From contig JACVTC010000134.1 in assembly GCA_016946835.1 (NCBI GenBank), positions 152,501-214,500 on the forward strand: a stretch of 62,000 bases of DNA. Direction: 5' to 3'. Position 1 is the first letter of the stretch, and every line of letters starts with the position of its first letter. The DNA is from Neocallimastix lanati (nom. inval.) (Eukaryota > Neocallimastigomycota > Neocallimastigomycetes > Neocallimastigales > Neocallimastigaceae). The translations under genes were made by a program, and so were the position numbers. The notes beneath the pieces were generated by a model. The model saw only the letters and a list, made by a program, of their open reading frames with translations, was not told where the DNA came from and ran no database searches. This document shows, one piece after another, positions 38,657 to 52,078 of the stretch.

Positions 38657-41600
38657 TTAAGAAGATATCCTTTTAACAGCTAATGTAGCAGCTATACCTA
38701 CACCAATAAGCATAGCATTATTCAACCAACTTCCTTGGTCATTATTAGCATTACTCGTAGCACTACGATGACCCCATGGTAATATACTCTTTAAATAAGA
38801 TTTGTTCTTATGCTTAATTACAATTAAAAGTCTTCCCCATAATAATTTTCTTGCAAGCCAGATACCTTGAAGGAAATCTTCTTCAGATTCAATCGTAATG
38901 AAATCACGATCTTCATCAAGATAACCAAATAATAAATTTTCTCTATTTTCAATTTTACTCTTTTTAAGTATGGTATTTACAATATCTAGGTATCTGGTAT
39001 CATTATTATAATTAATTCGGTAGACTTGTTCAGTTTCTTGATCAAAACATTTCAATAATAAATCTTCTTCTTTGATAATAGAATGAGTAGCAGCAAGTCT
39101 AGAAGAAGATATTCTTTTTTGTGAAGTATTCAAGTATTGAGATGGATATAAAGCGGTAGAGGAAGAAGAATCTTCTTGATCATTATATCTTCTTTCTTCT
39201 TCATCATATAAATCTCTTCCACCAACGACACGTTTAACTAACATAGTCGTTGAATTTTCACCATTACTATTAAGGGTAATGGAATCATCCAGAGGTGATT
39301 TATCGAGACTATATTTAAAGATATGAGATATAACATTTGGGGTTACAATTTGACGAATGTATTCTAAAACAGATTTTGGTGGGATATTATTCTTCTGTTC
39401 TTCTGTTTTATCAAATCCAATAAGATTACCTCTTTCAATGACCGTTTCTTCTTGATTTTGATTATGATTACGATCAAGAACAATATTACTGTCACTATCA
39501 AGAGCAATTGTTTCCATTACAGCACTTTTAGCATCATCTTGATTATTATTATTATTATTAGTACTAGAAGTAGCAATAGCCGTTTCATCATCTTCACGTT
39601 CTTGGGTTGGTGGTAAAGTCGTTGATAAATTCTCTTCAATTTCCTCAGTAATTATTGGATTATAATTACGTTTTCTGTAAAGATATTCATTACTATGAAT
39701 ACTGGAAATATCATTAGTATTTGGACCCATTGTGAAGCCATCTTGAAGAGTAATACTACTTCTATTATTAATTTCATGACTCTTCATACTGTAATAGGTG
39801 TCATTAATACTACCATTATTAATACTGAATGATTCATTTCTTTCTATAGATTGATTTAAATTTAATGATGGTATAATTCCATCTTGATAGTTAAAGTTTT
39901 CCATTGGCATTGGTGGGGATGATGGCATAATAGTTGAAAGATCATATACTTTATTTTCATTATCATTATTATCAGAAACATTTTCATTAATATTTTCCAT
40001 TTCACTGTTATCATTATCATTATCATTACCATTACCATTATCAATAATAATTTTATTATCATTGCTATTAAAATTACTATCATAATTATCATTACTATTA
40101 ATAGGAATATTACCATTATAGTTAGCATTAATATTAATATCACGAGGTACTTCATCTATTAATTTATTATTATCATCTACATATTGAATATTAATATTAG
40201 GAAATTCAAGAGATGCATTTTCATTATTAATTTTATTTTGATCTAAGACATTATCATTAAATAATGGCTCACTATTAATATTATTTTCTAATTCTTCATT
40301 ATCGTTATTATTATTACTATTATTTACATTATTATTATCAATATATACATCATTATTAAAGATATTCATTTCGATAGGATTAATATTTTCTGTTTCGGAA
40401 ATAATTTCATTGATTTCTGGAACAACATTAGCTCCAATAATATTATTGACAAATTTTTTAGCTTCGTCGGAGACTTCTTGTTCACTACCATTGAGTGTGT
40501 TATTATAATTATAAATATTACTAGTATTATTAGAATTTGTTAATTCATTATAATAATCACCTGAACCTTGAAGATCTTCAATTCTGATATCTTTATTATT
40601 ATTAGTGACTAAAAAGTTATCCATATCTTGGAAAGTTTTATTGACATCAAGATTATGAATACCTTCATCATTAACTTCAACAGCAAGAACAGCATCAATG
40701 GTGGCAATACCATTGTTTGATCTATTTTGATTTTTATTATTGAAAAGAGTGGAGGAAGCTTTATTGACTTGATTATGATAATTATTAACACTAGCTTCAA
40801 TCATTTCAAGTTGTTGTGGAATATTTTGATATTCTATTGTACTCATTAACTCATTATTGATTGGATTGATTACATCAGGTGAATATTGATTATCAAATTC
40901 ATTACTGATAACAATTTCAGGTTCAGGTTGAACTGACTTTTTAGCATTTTCGTTTGTATTATTATTGTTATCATTATTATAAGTAATTTCAATTTCATCA
41001 AATTCTGAATTATTGTTATTTTCATTTATTTTTTCTACATTATTAACGTTATTTATGTTTTGATTATTAATTTGGATAACATCTTCTGGAATACTACCAT
41101 TATCATTAATATTTTCATATAATTCTTTTGGTTCAATATTTTCAATTTCAATATTTTTTTCTAAGATCTCAATTTCTTTTGAAGTTTCATTATCTGTATT
41201 TTCACTTATGAATTCTTTTTGTTCCGTAGTTTCAACACTATCATTATTTTCAATTATATTTGAATCAACATATTCATTTCCATTATTTTCAACAAAATGA
41301 CCATCATTTGTTATTTCATTAGATACCATAATTTCATTAGGATTAGTTTCATTTGGTAAGAGACTTTCATTAATACTAGTTTCAATATCATTTTGTTCAA
41401 TAATTTCATTAATATTACTTTCAATTTCATTTGGTAAAATAATTTCTTTAACCTTAATTTCCATATCATTTGTAAGATTTTCATTGCTTGATTGCTCTAA
41501 TGAAATATTGTTAGTTTGACTTTGGGTTTTATTTTCCATAGTCATCATTGGTATATCATCAGATGACTGTGAAACAATATCACTATTATTATCAATAGAG

Positions 41601-42008
41601 TGACTTTCTACGGATTCAATATTTTGTTTATTGGAATTAACAACAACATTGTCATCAACAATTTCATTTCCATTATCTGTATTATTTTCAGTTTGATTAA
41701 ATTCAGATATTTTATCTTCATCTAATTCCGGTATGGTTTCAGTTATTAAATTATTATTAATTAATGATACGTCTCTTGGTAGAAAGGTTGGTCTTACTTC
41801 ATCACTATTATCTTCATCATTACTATCATCAAGACTATTTAATAAATTTTCATTTTTAGCATGTTTATCATTATCTTCAAGGCTTTGAAGAGTTGATCTT
41901 GATGATCTTTGCATTAATCTACTGGAATCATAATAACTACCATCTTCACTAAATGATCTTCTTGATCTTGCATCTTCTTCAATTTCATCACGTTCTTGTA
42001 ACTATTTA

Positions 42009-42045
<37 letters not shown>

Positions 42046-43632
42046 TAATATGATATAAATTTATTATATATGTATATTATTATATATAAGAAAAAAAATT
42101 TTTTTTTTATTTTAGAATTTTTATATTATATTATAATGCTTAATTTTTATAATAATTATTTTTAAAATATATATTATATATATTTTTTTATAAAAAGATT
42201 AATAAAAAAAAAAAAAAAAAGAATTACTTGTTGTAATGCAGCTCTAGTAACTTCCAATATATCAACAATTCCTGTAATTTTTAAATCAGCACCAATAACA
42301 ATATATTTGTAATTATTATCTAACATATATTGAAGGGTTTTTGAAACTTGTTTATTTGGATTGACAACAGGTGGATTTGGGGTCATAACACTTTTTACTG
42401 ATGTTGAAGATGGTAATCTTCCAGTAGCAACAACTCTCAAAATTAAATCTTGCGTTGTCAATATACCTAATAATGATCTACTATCGGTATCACAAACAAT
42501 TACTGCACCTTTTTTATATATTTTCATAATATTTGAAGCGATAGAAACATTCATTTTTCCATCAATCTTTTTTAATTAAAATTAATAATTTAATCATAAA
42601 GATTTGAATAATTTATAATATATTTTATTAGAGGAAAAAAAAAAAAAAAAGTAGAGATATAAAATAATAGTTATATATAAATAAAAAGTTTAGAAACATA
42701 AATGATATAAAATAATTTATTTAATTTTTTTAAATAAATAAAAATAATAATAATAAATATTAATTATTAATATTTGATAATATATTAAAATTATTGAAAT
42801 AATAATAATAATAATCATTACAATAATAATATATTTATATATTGTGAATAAACTTACTTCTGGTGGACTTTGTTCATGTTGATCTAATACAACAGTTAAT
42901 TTTTGTTGTCTTATTTCTTCATATCTTGATATCATATCAATATCGGAATAAGCAAAACTATTATCACTTGTAGATGGAAGAGAAGATTCTATAAATGATG
43001 GAGTTTGTTGAAGTTTCTCTATAATATCTCTTCCAAATAATTCATTTAAATTTATCATACCTATAACATTGGTTTTAACTACTGTTGAAGAATCATTATC
43101 AGATATAATTGGAATATGCCAGAAGGCACCAGTATATATTGCTTGCATAGCAACTTTTTTAGCTGTTTCTAATGTTGCTGTTACTGGATTCTATAGCATT
43201 TATTTTAAATCAATAATATTATCGAAAAATTTTTTCAAATAAAATCGTAATTAATTACATTGTTGAGAATATATATATATATTTAAATATATAATAACGT
43301 AATATCGAATATCAAACAATGTGCAGATATATGTGCATATATATATATATATATATATTTTTTTTTTTTTTGAGAATAAAAAATTTCAAATTTTCATTCG
43401 AGAATTAATATTATTTATTATTTTTAAGTAATATATAAAAAAAAAAAAAAAAATTAATATAAAAAATATATATAAATATTTTAATATCATTATTATTAAT
43501 TTTATTATAATTTTTTGAATTTAACAACTATCAAATGACATTACCATTGTCATAACTGTGTGAACGGCAGTTCTTTTTGGATCCATACCAGTAGCTAAGA
43601 CTCTGAAAACAATATCTTTATCGGTTAAAATA

Positions 43633-43665
<33 letters not shown>

Positions 43666-44133
43666 TTAAAAAAAAAAAAAAAAAATTAATATATATTGAA
43701 TCTTGAAATTTCAATTATTTTCCTTTTATTAATTATATTAAAAAAATATATCTTCAATTTCGCAATTATTTTGTAAAAATAAAATAAAATATTTTTTTTT
43801 TAAAATTTTTAAATTTTTATGTTATATTTTACCACATAATTGACCACGGTCATCGATAACTAATACACAAGTGGTATTATCTTTTACTGACATAACCTTG
43901 GCTACATCAATAATTTTTGAGGTATAATGAACAGTAATCGCTGGAGATAGTTTAAGTTCAGTTTCTAAACCGATGGTTTTTGCAGGATCACATATTATAC
44001 CACTCATTCTATTTAATTTTTTATTCATTGAACTTGTTAATTTACGTTTAATACTTTTATCCTTTTTGGATCGAATTTTTAATTGGTCATTTTTCTTCGA
44101 TCCGAAAACATTGGTAATATCCTTTAATTTCAT
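38657..44133 (-). CDS. Fungal CBS (x4) and PB1 domain protein with C-terminal membrane tail (1468 aa, five exons)
   Basis: Exons, minus strand: 44133-43833, 43633-43545, 43190-42858, 42566-42228, 42001-38657; GT-AG introns of 199-354 bases, frame closes at 1468 residues. The N-terminus is basic. Four CBS motifs form two Bateman pairs: about 63-185 (LSPAITVHYTSKIIDVAKVM, GILTDKDIVFRVLATGMDP, VMTMNPVTATLETAKKVAMQ, WHIPIISD) and about 245-352 (GAVIVCDTDSRSLLGILTTQ, SVKSVMTPNPPVVNP, YKYIVIGADLKITGIVDILE). CBS pairs typically bind adenine nucleotides. About 980 disordered Asn/Glu/Ile-rich residues follow. PB1 lies at about 1332-1418, with the basic LLLKCFD and the acidic OPCA-type DEDRDFITIESEEDF, so it could pair head to tail. 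A hydrophobic helix at about 1445-1463 (LIGVGIAATLAV) ends the protein as a tail anchor. This architecture is known from fungi (S. pombe mug70 type); the linker is exceptionally long. Function in the family is not well known. Confidence 0.93.
43191..43544 (-). other. Intron 2 of the CBS/PB1 gene
   Basis: 354-base intron with TA repeats and A/T runs; nothing else seen. Confidence 0.85.
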
Positions 44134-46997
44134 TTTGGTAATTTATAAAATAATTATATATACTTTTTTAATTTGGCTGTTCTTATATTATTATTATTAT
44201 TTGAAATATTATTATTGGTTTAACTATATATAATTATTATTATTATGTTAAAATTATTGTTTTAATTATATATAATTAATTATTATTATTATTTTAAAAT
44301 TATTGTTTTAACTACATATAATTAATTAATTATTATTATTATTAATTGAAAGTTTTTTATTTAATTTTATAATGCTTTTTTTTTTTTTAAAAAAAAGGCG
44401 AAATATATAAATCAAATAAAAAACTTTTAAAAATTTATATTTTGATATATTATTATTTTCTTCCTTGCTTCTTTCTTTTATTTTTTATATTTTAAATTTA
44501 ATTCATTTTATCTTTTTTTTTTTGTGTGTTAATTATTTGTTTATTAATAAGTTACTATTTAAAAAAGATAAAACAAAATTTAGTATATTACAGCAATATT
44601 TTTTATTTTTATTTTTAATAATGATTTAAAAAAAAAAAAAAAAAAAAAAAGTTTCTTCGCTTTATAGTATTTTTATTTTAACTTTTTATATAAGAGCTTC
44701 TATTATTAATTAAATTAAATTAAAATATAATATGTCAAATAATTTATAAAAAAAAATTATATATATATTGTATAATTTCAAAATTTATACGATAGTTAAG
44801 TTTATATAGTATATCAAAAGTAGAGAAAAAAAGAAATGAAATGATTAAAATTCTAAATTTTATATTATATTTAACTATTTAACAAATAAATAAATAAATA
44901 AAAAGTGAAAGTAGTAATAAAAATTTTAAAAAAAAAATATATATAAAGATTATTTTTTTAAAAAAAAAAAAAAATTATATTTTCAATAATAAATGAATTT
45001 TCATATTTTGAACTATATTTTAAATAATGATTTATATAAATATAATATATTAAAGTATATATTGATATATATTAATTATTAATATAATAACAATTATCTA
45101 AAGTTTATGTTATTAATAATAAATAATTAAAAATAAATAAATAAATAAATAAGTAATAAATAAACTATAATCAACAATAAAAAGTACTAGATAAATAATA
45201 GTTATTAAATAATAAATAATAATAAATACCAGATAAATAATTGTAATTGATAATTTTATGTGATATTATTATTTATAAAACTTTAACAATATTCAAATAA
45301 AATATTAATAAAAATAATATTAATTACTACTAAGTAAAAAATAGTAATAAAAAATCAGAACTAATAAATAATGAATGAATAAATTAATAAATAAATAAAT
45401 TTATTTATATTTTTATGTATAGTTTTTATTATTATTTAATTTTATATATATAATTTTTTATGTATTTAATTTTTATATTTAATTATAATTTACAATCTTT
45501 TTATAAAATATAATAAAGTTTTCAAATATGAAAAAATTTAAAAAAATGGAAATAAAAAAAATTTGAACTTCGTAATATATTAATAATAATATTGTAAATA
45601 TATTAAATGCATAGATTGAATAAAATATTGTTATAAATATAATATATTGATGAATTAAATCCACTTAATATTGCTATTAAAAATGATTATATATCCTTAA
45701 ATTAAAAAATGGTATAGATATATATTACAATATATTTAATTATATTAATAATATTATAATTTTTATATTTAAACATTTATATATAATATATTTACAATAT
45801 AAATGTGATATATTGATGAAACCTTACAAAGGTTTAATATATTAATATGTGTTATATTATATTAATTTATATTGATCAATTTATTGTTTAATTTATTTTT
45901 TATTTATTTTATTAATATTTTATTTTATTTGAAATTTTTTTAATTTATTTATATTTTTAATAAAACTTTTAATATATTAAAATGTATATAATAAATATAT
46001 TATAATATAAATAAAAATTAAAAAAAAATTTTTGGCAGATTTTGATGGTAAAATTTTTATTTAATTTTTTTCAAATAAATAAATTTTACTTCCTTTTATA
46101 TATATATTAAAAAAATTAGATTAAATAAAAGTGTTTTTTTTTTTTTTTTAATTATTATCATGATTTATGTATAAATATAATAAAATTAGTTATAAATACA
46201 AATATAAAAATATATTAATAAATAACAGTGAAATTTTTTTTTAATTAATATTATTAATCAAAAAATAAAATGTAATAAATATTAAGAGTATAAATGAAAT
46301 AAAGGATAAAAAGTATAACCATATAATTAACCAAACAGATCTTTTGCTCTTACTCTATTTCTACCTCAATATTCTCAATGCCTTTGAGGGTGATTGAAAC
46401 TAAGAGTGTTACACACCGGAAATAAAAAAAATTTTTTTTTAATTTATTTTTGTTCTTTTATCATCTATATTTATATATACTTTTTAAAATATAGAAAGGA
46501 AAAGTCAGCTTGTTTATTTCTCTATTATTCTCTATTAAACATCTAATAAAAAACATTATAAATTCTCAAAACAGAGATAAATGTTTTAATTTCAAAAAAA
46601 CTCTCAAGAAAAATTAAAAAATTTTTTTAATATTAATATATTGCTTTCATTAAAATTTAGTAAAGCATCACATAATATTAATATGAATTAAAAAATATTA
46701 TTTTAAAATAAGAATATTTAAAAAAGAATATATTTTTATTTGCAATTCTTAGAATGACTATATTCTTTGAAGACAGGTGAAATTAATAATTAATTTATTA
46801 TTTATTATTTGTAATCATAATTATTAATAATTCTAGTTTATCCATGAAGTAACTATTGCTAACCAATATTGGGTTCAAATTTATTATTTTTTTTATTTTT
46901 GTTTATTTAATTATTTATTTAAATTTATCTTTTTTTTTTTTTTTTTTTTTGTTAAAAAAAAATAATAAAATAATAAAATAATTATTTTAATAGGATT

Positions 46998-47020
46998 AAA
47001 AAGACATATTTTATATTATG

Positions 47021-47062
<42 letters not shown>
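46998..47062 (+). other. Hairpin followed by a long T-run
   Basis: AAAAAGACATA pairs with TATGTCTTTTT across a short A/T loop, and the right arm continues into a T-run of about 40 bases. It resembles a hairpin terminator in shape, but no transcript is known to lead into it, and A/T runs are everywhere here. Confidence 0.4.
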
Positions 47063-47066
<4 letters not shown>

Positions 47067-47481
47067 AATTTTGAATATTTATTAGAAAGTCCCATTCCAA
47101 GAATTTATTCCATAGGACATAAAATAATAAAATATAATAAATATATTTTTATTATAGCAAATACAAAATAAATAATTTTATGAAATATTGATAAAAAGTT
47201 TTGAAATATGTACTCTTTATAACATAAAAGTATAATAAATATTAATTAAATAATAATAAAGAATTATAATAAAATGAAATAACTATTAAATATAATTTTT
47301 AAGACATAAATAAAAATAATAATAAATAATAATTATGACATATTTATATTAATAATTAATATTTTAACTTTTATAAAACTTTTAAGAATTAATTTTAATA
47401 TAAATAATAAATAATAATAAATAATAAATTGTAAATAAATAAGAAATAATAATTAAAATGTAAAAATTTTGCTAATTGAAC

Positions 47482-47592
47482 TTATATATGAAAATTAAAA
47501 TAGATTTTAAATACCATTTATTATTATTATAAAAAAATTCTCTATTTTAATTAATTTTCATATATAATAATAATAAAAGGTATTTAAAATAT
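47482..47592. repeat. Interleaved inverted repeats in order A-B-A'-B'
   Basis: A (TTATATATGAAAATTAAAAT, about 47482-47504) is complementary to A' (47540-47567) apart from a four-base insertion. B (TTTTAAATACC then TTTATTATTATTATA, 47505-47531) is complementary to B' (47566-47592) with one mismatch. The order is interlocked, as in a pseudoknot, not nested as in a simple hairpin. Confidence 0.75.
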
Positions 47593-47753
47593 TAATAGTT
47601 ATTATTACTTTAATACTATTTTATTTATTTACTACTCTTGGTAATTAACACTATTTTTAATTTAATTAAATAAATAGTTTATTATATATATATTATATTT
47701 TTATTTTTAATATAATTTATAAATTTTAATTTGAATATTAATTATTTTATTTT

Positions 47754-47784
<31 letters not shown>

Positions 47785-47786
47785 TA

Positions 47787-48470
47787 GGAGGGTTAAATTA
47801 GATAGGTTGAATTGAATTAATTATGAATTGAGTTAAAATGGTTATGAATTTAATTGAATTGAATTAATTATGAATTGAGTTAAAATGGTTATGGATTGAA
47901 TTGAATATAAATTGGATTGAATTAGTTATAGGTTGAATTGAAATAGTAAAGGTTGAATTGAATGGTTGTGGGTTGAAGTGTATATAAGTATATTAAATGT
48001 AAACTGAATTAAATTGATTATAAGTTGAACTGAATTGATGATTAATTTGAAATAAAATGATAATGGGGTGAAATAAATTAGTTATGGATTAGACTGAATT
48101 GATTATACAAGGTAGTATTGTATTGGCTATAAATTGAATTGAATTGGATATGAACTGAATTAAATTGATTATTAGTAGTTATATGTTGAATTGAATTGGA
48201 TATAAGTTGAATTGCATAATATAAATTGAATTTATACATTAATCGAAATGATAGTCGAATTAAAACGATTATGGATTGAATTGTATATAGGATGAAAATG
48301 AAATTTGAATTGGTTGTGTTTTATATAATATATAAATTGAATTATAGATTTAATTAAAATGGTTATAGGCTGTATTGAATTAATTATGAGTTGAATTGAA
48401 CTTATTGGTTAAATTAAAAGAGTTTTGGGTTGAATTAAAATGGGTATAGGATGAAATGCTTGCTAGTAGT
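47787..48470. repeat. Diverged minisatellite, about 20-bp unit
   Basis: Roughly 30 tandem units related to GAATTGAATTRRTTATRRRTT, with deletions and point changes. The beginning carries a higher-order duplication: GAATTGAATTAATTATGAAT with GAGTTAAAATGGTTATG occurs twice within 90 bases. It has G on one strand and C on the other in a fixed bias (G-rich plus strand), unlike the flanks. Stops occur in all frames. Confidence 0.85.
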
Positions 48471-49334
48471 ATTGACTTAAGATAGCTAGAAATGATAATA
48501 TGTATTAACAATATATATATTAATTTAAATTTTATTTTATTTTATTTTATTTATTTATTAATTTATTTATAAAATTATTATTTATTTATTTACTTGTTTA
48601 TTTATTGTAAATATATTTTTTATTTATCAATTTATATATTATTTATTTAACTATCTATTTATTTATTAATATATATATATTAAATATTTAGCTTTTTGAT
48701 TATCTTAATTTTTTTTTATTTTTTTTTTTTTTTATATTAAGAATTGTTAATCAGATCAATAGTATATTAACTATAAAAAAAATAAAATAAATTTATTTCA
48801 AAAAACAAATACTAAATACTAAACAACCTTTTTGTTCAAAAAAAATTTTTTTTAAAAGATAATAAAGACAAAAAAAAAAAAAAAGAAAATAAAAATAAAT
48901 ATAAAAATAAAATTTAAAAGTAATATTATTATATTTTTGAAGAAATAATAATAATAATAATAAAAATAATAATAATAATATAAAAAATATATTTTGCTTA
49001 TATCTTGTATTTTATATTATTTCATTTTATTTTACTTTTTTATTTATAAAAATTTTTTATTTATTTATTTATTTATTGTGAAATAAAATCAATTATCCAT
49101 TTATTGAAAATAATAAAAAATAATATTTTTTTTATATTTGAAAACTATTTTTAAACATTTAAATAAATCAATCAATTAATTAATTAATTAATTAATCAAT
49201 CAATAAATAAATAAACAAAATATAACATCAATTTAAGATTAATTCAACAATACAATTTTTGAAAAAATAATTTTTTCAATTTTTTTTTTCTTTCTTTTTT
49301 TTTTTTAAAAAAAATTTAATTTTATTATATAATC

Positions 49335-51260
49335 ATGGACGGTCAATTAATAAAAGCAACTCACTTGTTAACTTTACCAACAAATTTTCTTTCAGTAACT
49401 TCAATCTCTTTATTTACCTCAAATAATTTTAAAGGAAAGAGTATTCCACTTAATATTTCAAAAAGAAATTTAAATACTTTAAACTTGATTAAAAATGGTC
49501 ACTGTCTCCAACAAAAAAATTCAAAATTAAATTTTAGTTTTGGTGCCGTCGCTAATAGAAATTTTGAGAGTCACGGACCAAAAGTTCAACCTATACAAAA
49601 TATAAATAGTTCTATTTTAGAATTAACAAGACTTAATAATAATTTTAATCCAGAGATTCATAAAGTTGTTCCATTCTATTTAGATACAGTTAATATCGGG
49701 GTTATTCCGGAAAATGTATTCATTCAACTTAAGAAATATAATAAAACGTTTAAGAGAAGATTGAGACCTTTTTCTATTACTTCTCGAAGAGTCACTTTTT
49801 CAGAATATATTGATACTTATGAAAAAAAAAGTCAAGTTATGGAAGATTTATTAATCTATTGGAGGGATAATGACACATTTGATTGCTTAAAAGGTTGGAG
49901 AAATGAAGTATATCCAATTTTTGATGCTAACCATGAAATCGCATTTCGAATTGAAAGATCAGGAATTGCTTTATTTGGATTCAGAGCTTATGGTTGTCAC
50001 ATCAATGGTTATGTAGAGGATTCTAAAACTCACCAATTAAAAATGTGGATAGCTCAAAGAAGTTTTAAGAAACAAACTTTCCCAGGTAAATTAGATAATA
50101 TTGTTGCTGGTGGTGTCTCATTCCCATTTAATCCAACAGAAACAGCCATTAAGGAATGCTTAGAAGAAGCCAGTATTCCTAATGAAATTTCAACACAAGT
50201 ATTTATTTCTTTTATTATTTTTATTATTATTATTATCATCATTAATATAATTTTTATTTATTTATTTAAAAAAAAATTAGAAAAAAAATAAATTATATGA
50301 AATTATTGTTATATTATTATTTTAAATTTAATAAATTATATTATAATTAGAATTATTATATCAACATTTTAAAAAATAATAATAATAATAATAAAAAAAG
50401 AGATAATACAAATAATAATTCATAAATTTTATATTTCCAAAAATATATATGCATATATATTTCTTTTATTAAAATAGATTGTACCATGTGGTGCGGTGAC
50501 CTACATTTCTGTAGAAAAAAGAGGAATATCCACTGATTCACAATATGTATTTGATTTAAAATTACCAGATTCTTATCAACCTAAACCATTAGATAATGAA
50601 GTTGAAGGATTTTATTTAATGGATTTTAAGGAGGTAATTCGGATTAATAGATAATAAATATTGATATTTTAATTTTTATTCTTATTACTTTTAAAATTAA
50701 ATTTTAAAATCTAAAGTTTATAAATATATAAAATAAATTTGAATTATATCTAATTTGTGACATTTCAATATTAAATATATAAATAAATATATGGTATATA
50801 AATATTAATTTTATATTTTAATATAGATTATTGAAAGATTAAAAAATAATGAATTTAAAGTGAATAGTGGAATTGTTATTATCGATTTTATGATAAGACA
50901 TGGAATATGTAAGTAAATTATTATTATTATTATTTTTTTTATTATTTATTTTTATTTTTATTTTTATTTTTTTTAAATTATAACTATAAAAAAGTATTTC
51001 TTGATCAAACAAAAGAATATGTTATAAAAACTTTATATTATTAAATTATTAAGTCTTTTTCAAATATTATAATATAATATAATATTTATTTATTTTTATT
51101 TATTTTATTTATTGTATTTATATTAATTATATTTAAAATAATAAATAACATTTTAGTAACTCATACTATGGAAGAGAATTATTTAGAAATATTAAGTAAT
51201 ATACATAGACCCATTCCATTCCCAGGACCTAATTTTATAAATATGAGACATAAGAAATGA
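49335..51260 (+). CDS. Nudix hydrolase of the DUF4743/YJR142W (Tnr3 N-domain) family (401 aa, four exons)
   Basis: Exons: 49335-50198, 50478-50633, 50827-50908, 51157-51260; GT-AG introns, frame closes at 401 residues. The family hydrolyses damaged (oxo/oxy) forms of thiamine diphosphate. Residues about 105-195 are the family N-domain (VVPFYLDTVNIGVIPENVF, WRNEVYPIF). The Nudix domain follows: FRIERSGIALFGFRAYGCHI, NGYVED, LKMWIAQRSFKKQTFPGKLD, then the Nudix box AGGVSFPFNPTETAIKECLE and EASIP, with the catalytic KECxEE glutamates; Lys replaces the usual Arg, as in this family. After the box come CGAVTYISVEKRG, VEGFYLMDFKE and the end LTHTMEENYLEILSNIHRPI. Residues 3-77 contain no Asp or Glu but nine Lys/Arg and many Ser/Leu, so an organelle-targeting extension is possible. 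The start is the first ATG, after an A/T leader. Confidence 0.93.
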
Positions 51261-51553
51261 AAAATTAAAAAATTAAAATATTAAAATATTAAAAAATAAA
51301 ATTCTTTTTCACTTCTGAAGTCTTTTGTATAAAAAAAAAAAAAAAAAAAAAAAAAATGGGGTAGATTTTATTTATACAATAGTAAATAATTCTTTATTAT
51401 ATCTAATTATTGATAGTTGTATTTTTGATATATATATATATATATTTTATTTTAAATATATAAATTTTTATAAAACTAATATATTTTGTGGTTTAAATAA
51501 TGATAAATAAGAATATCCTTTTGGTGGGAATATCATGAATAAATAAATAAAAT

Positions 51554-51599
<46 letters not shown>

Positions 51600-51989
51600 C
51601 ATATTTCATAAATAAATAAATAAAAATAAATAAATAATATGTAATTAAATAATTAACTAATAATTAATAACTAATAACTAATTAATAATAATTTATATAT
51701 TATAAATTATTGAATAATAATGATAATAAATAATACATAATTAAATAATTGAATATTAAATGAAAAATAATAAATAAGAATATAATATAATAAATAAGAA
51801 TAACATTAATATTTAAATAAAAAACAAAACAAAACAAAAAAAAAAAAAAAAAAGTTAAAAAATATTAAATAAAAAAAAATTAAGAAAAAAAAATTATTAA
51901 ATATTATTATTTTATAAAAAAAAAAAAAAAAAAAAAAAATACTCAATGTTTTTTATATTATAACAATTATCTGAGAATAAATTTTAATA

Positions 51990-52078
51990 ATAAACTTTGA
52001 ATATTTGAAATTTGAAAGAAAATAGAAATAAAAAAATAAACTTTGATTATTTGAAGTTTGAAAGAAAATAGAAATTAA
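51990..52078. repeat. 46-bp tandem duplication
   Basis: Two copies of ATAAACTTTGAWTATTTGAA followed by RTTTGAAAGAAAATAGAAAT, differing at a few bases. Confidence 0.85.

Larger units (their letters stand above)
44134..49334. other. Divergent gene-poor intergenic region
   Basis: About 5.2 kb between the divergent CBS/PB1 and Nudix genes; it must hold both promoters. Contents: a less AT-rich stretch with a short stem CTCAATGCCTTTGAG (46320-46430), a hairpin followed by a T-run (46998-47062), interleaved inverted repeats (47482-47592), a 690-base minisatellite (47787-48470), (AATT)n near 49175 and many homopolymers. No exon seen. Confidence 0.7.

Noticed and set aside
46370-46400. Third copy of the dispersed repeat on the minus strand (AAAGGCATTGA similarity)
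   Set aside because: Only about 13 bases agree with TTCAGAGGCATTGA; flanks do not align.
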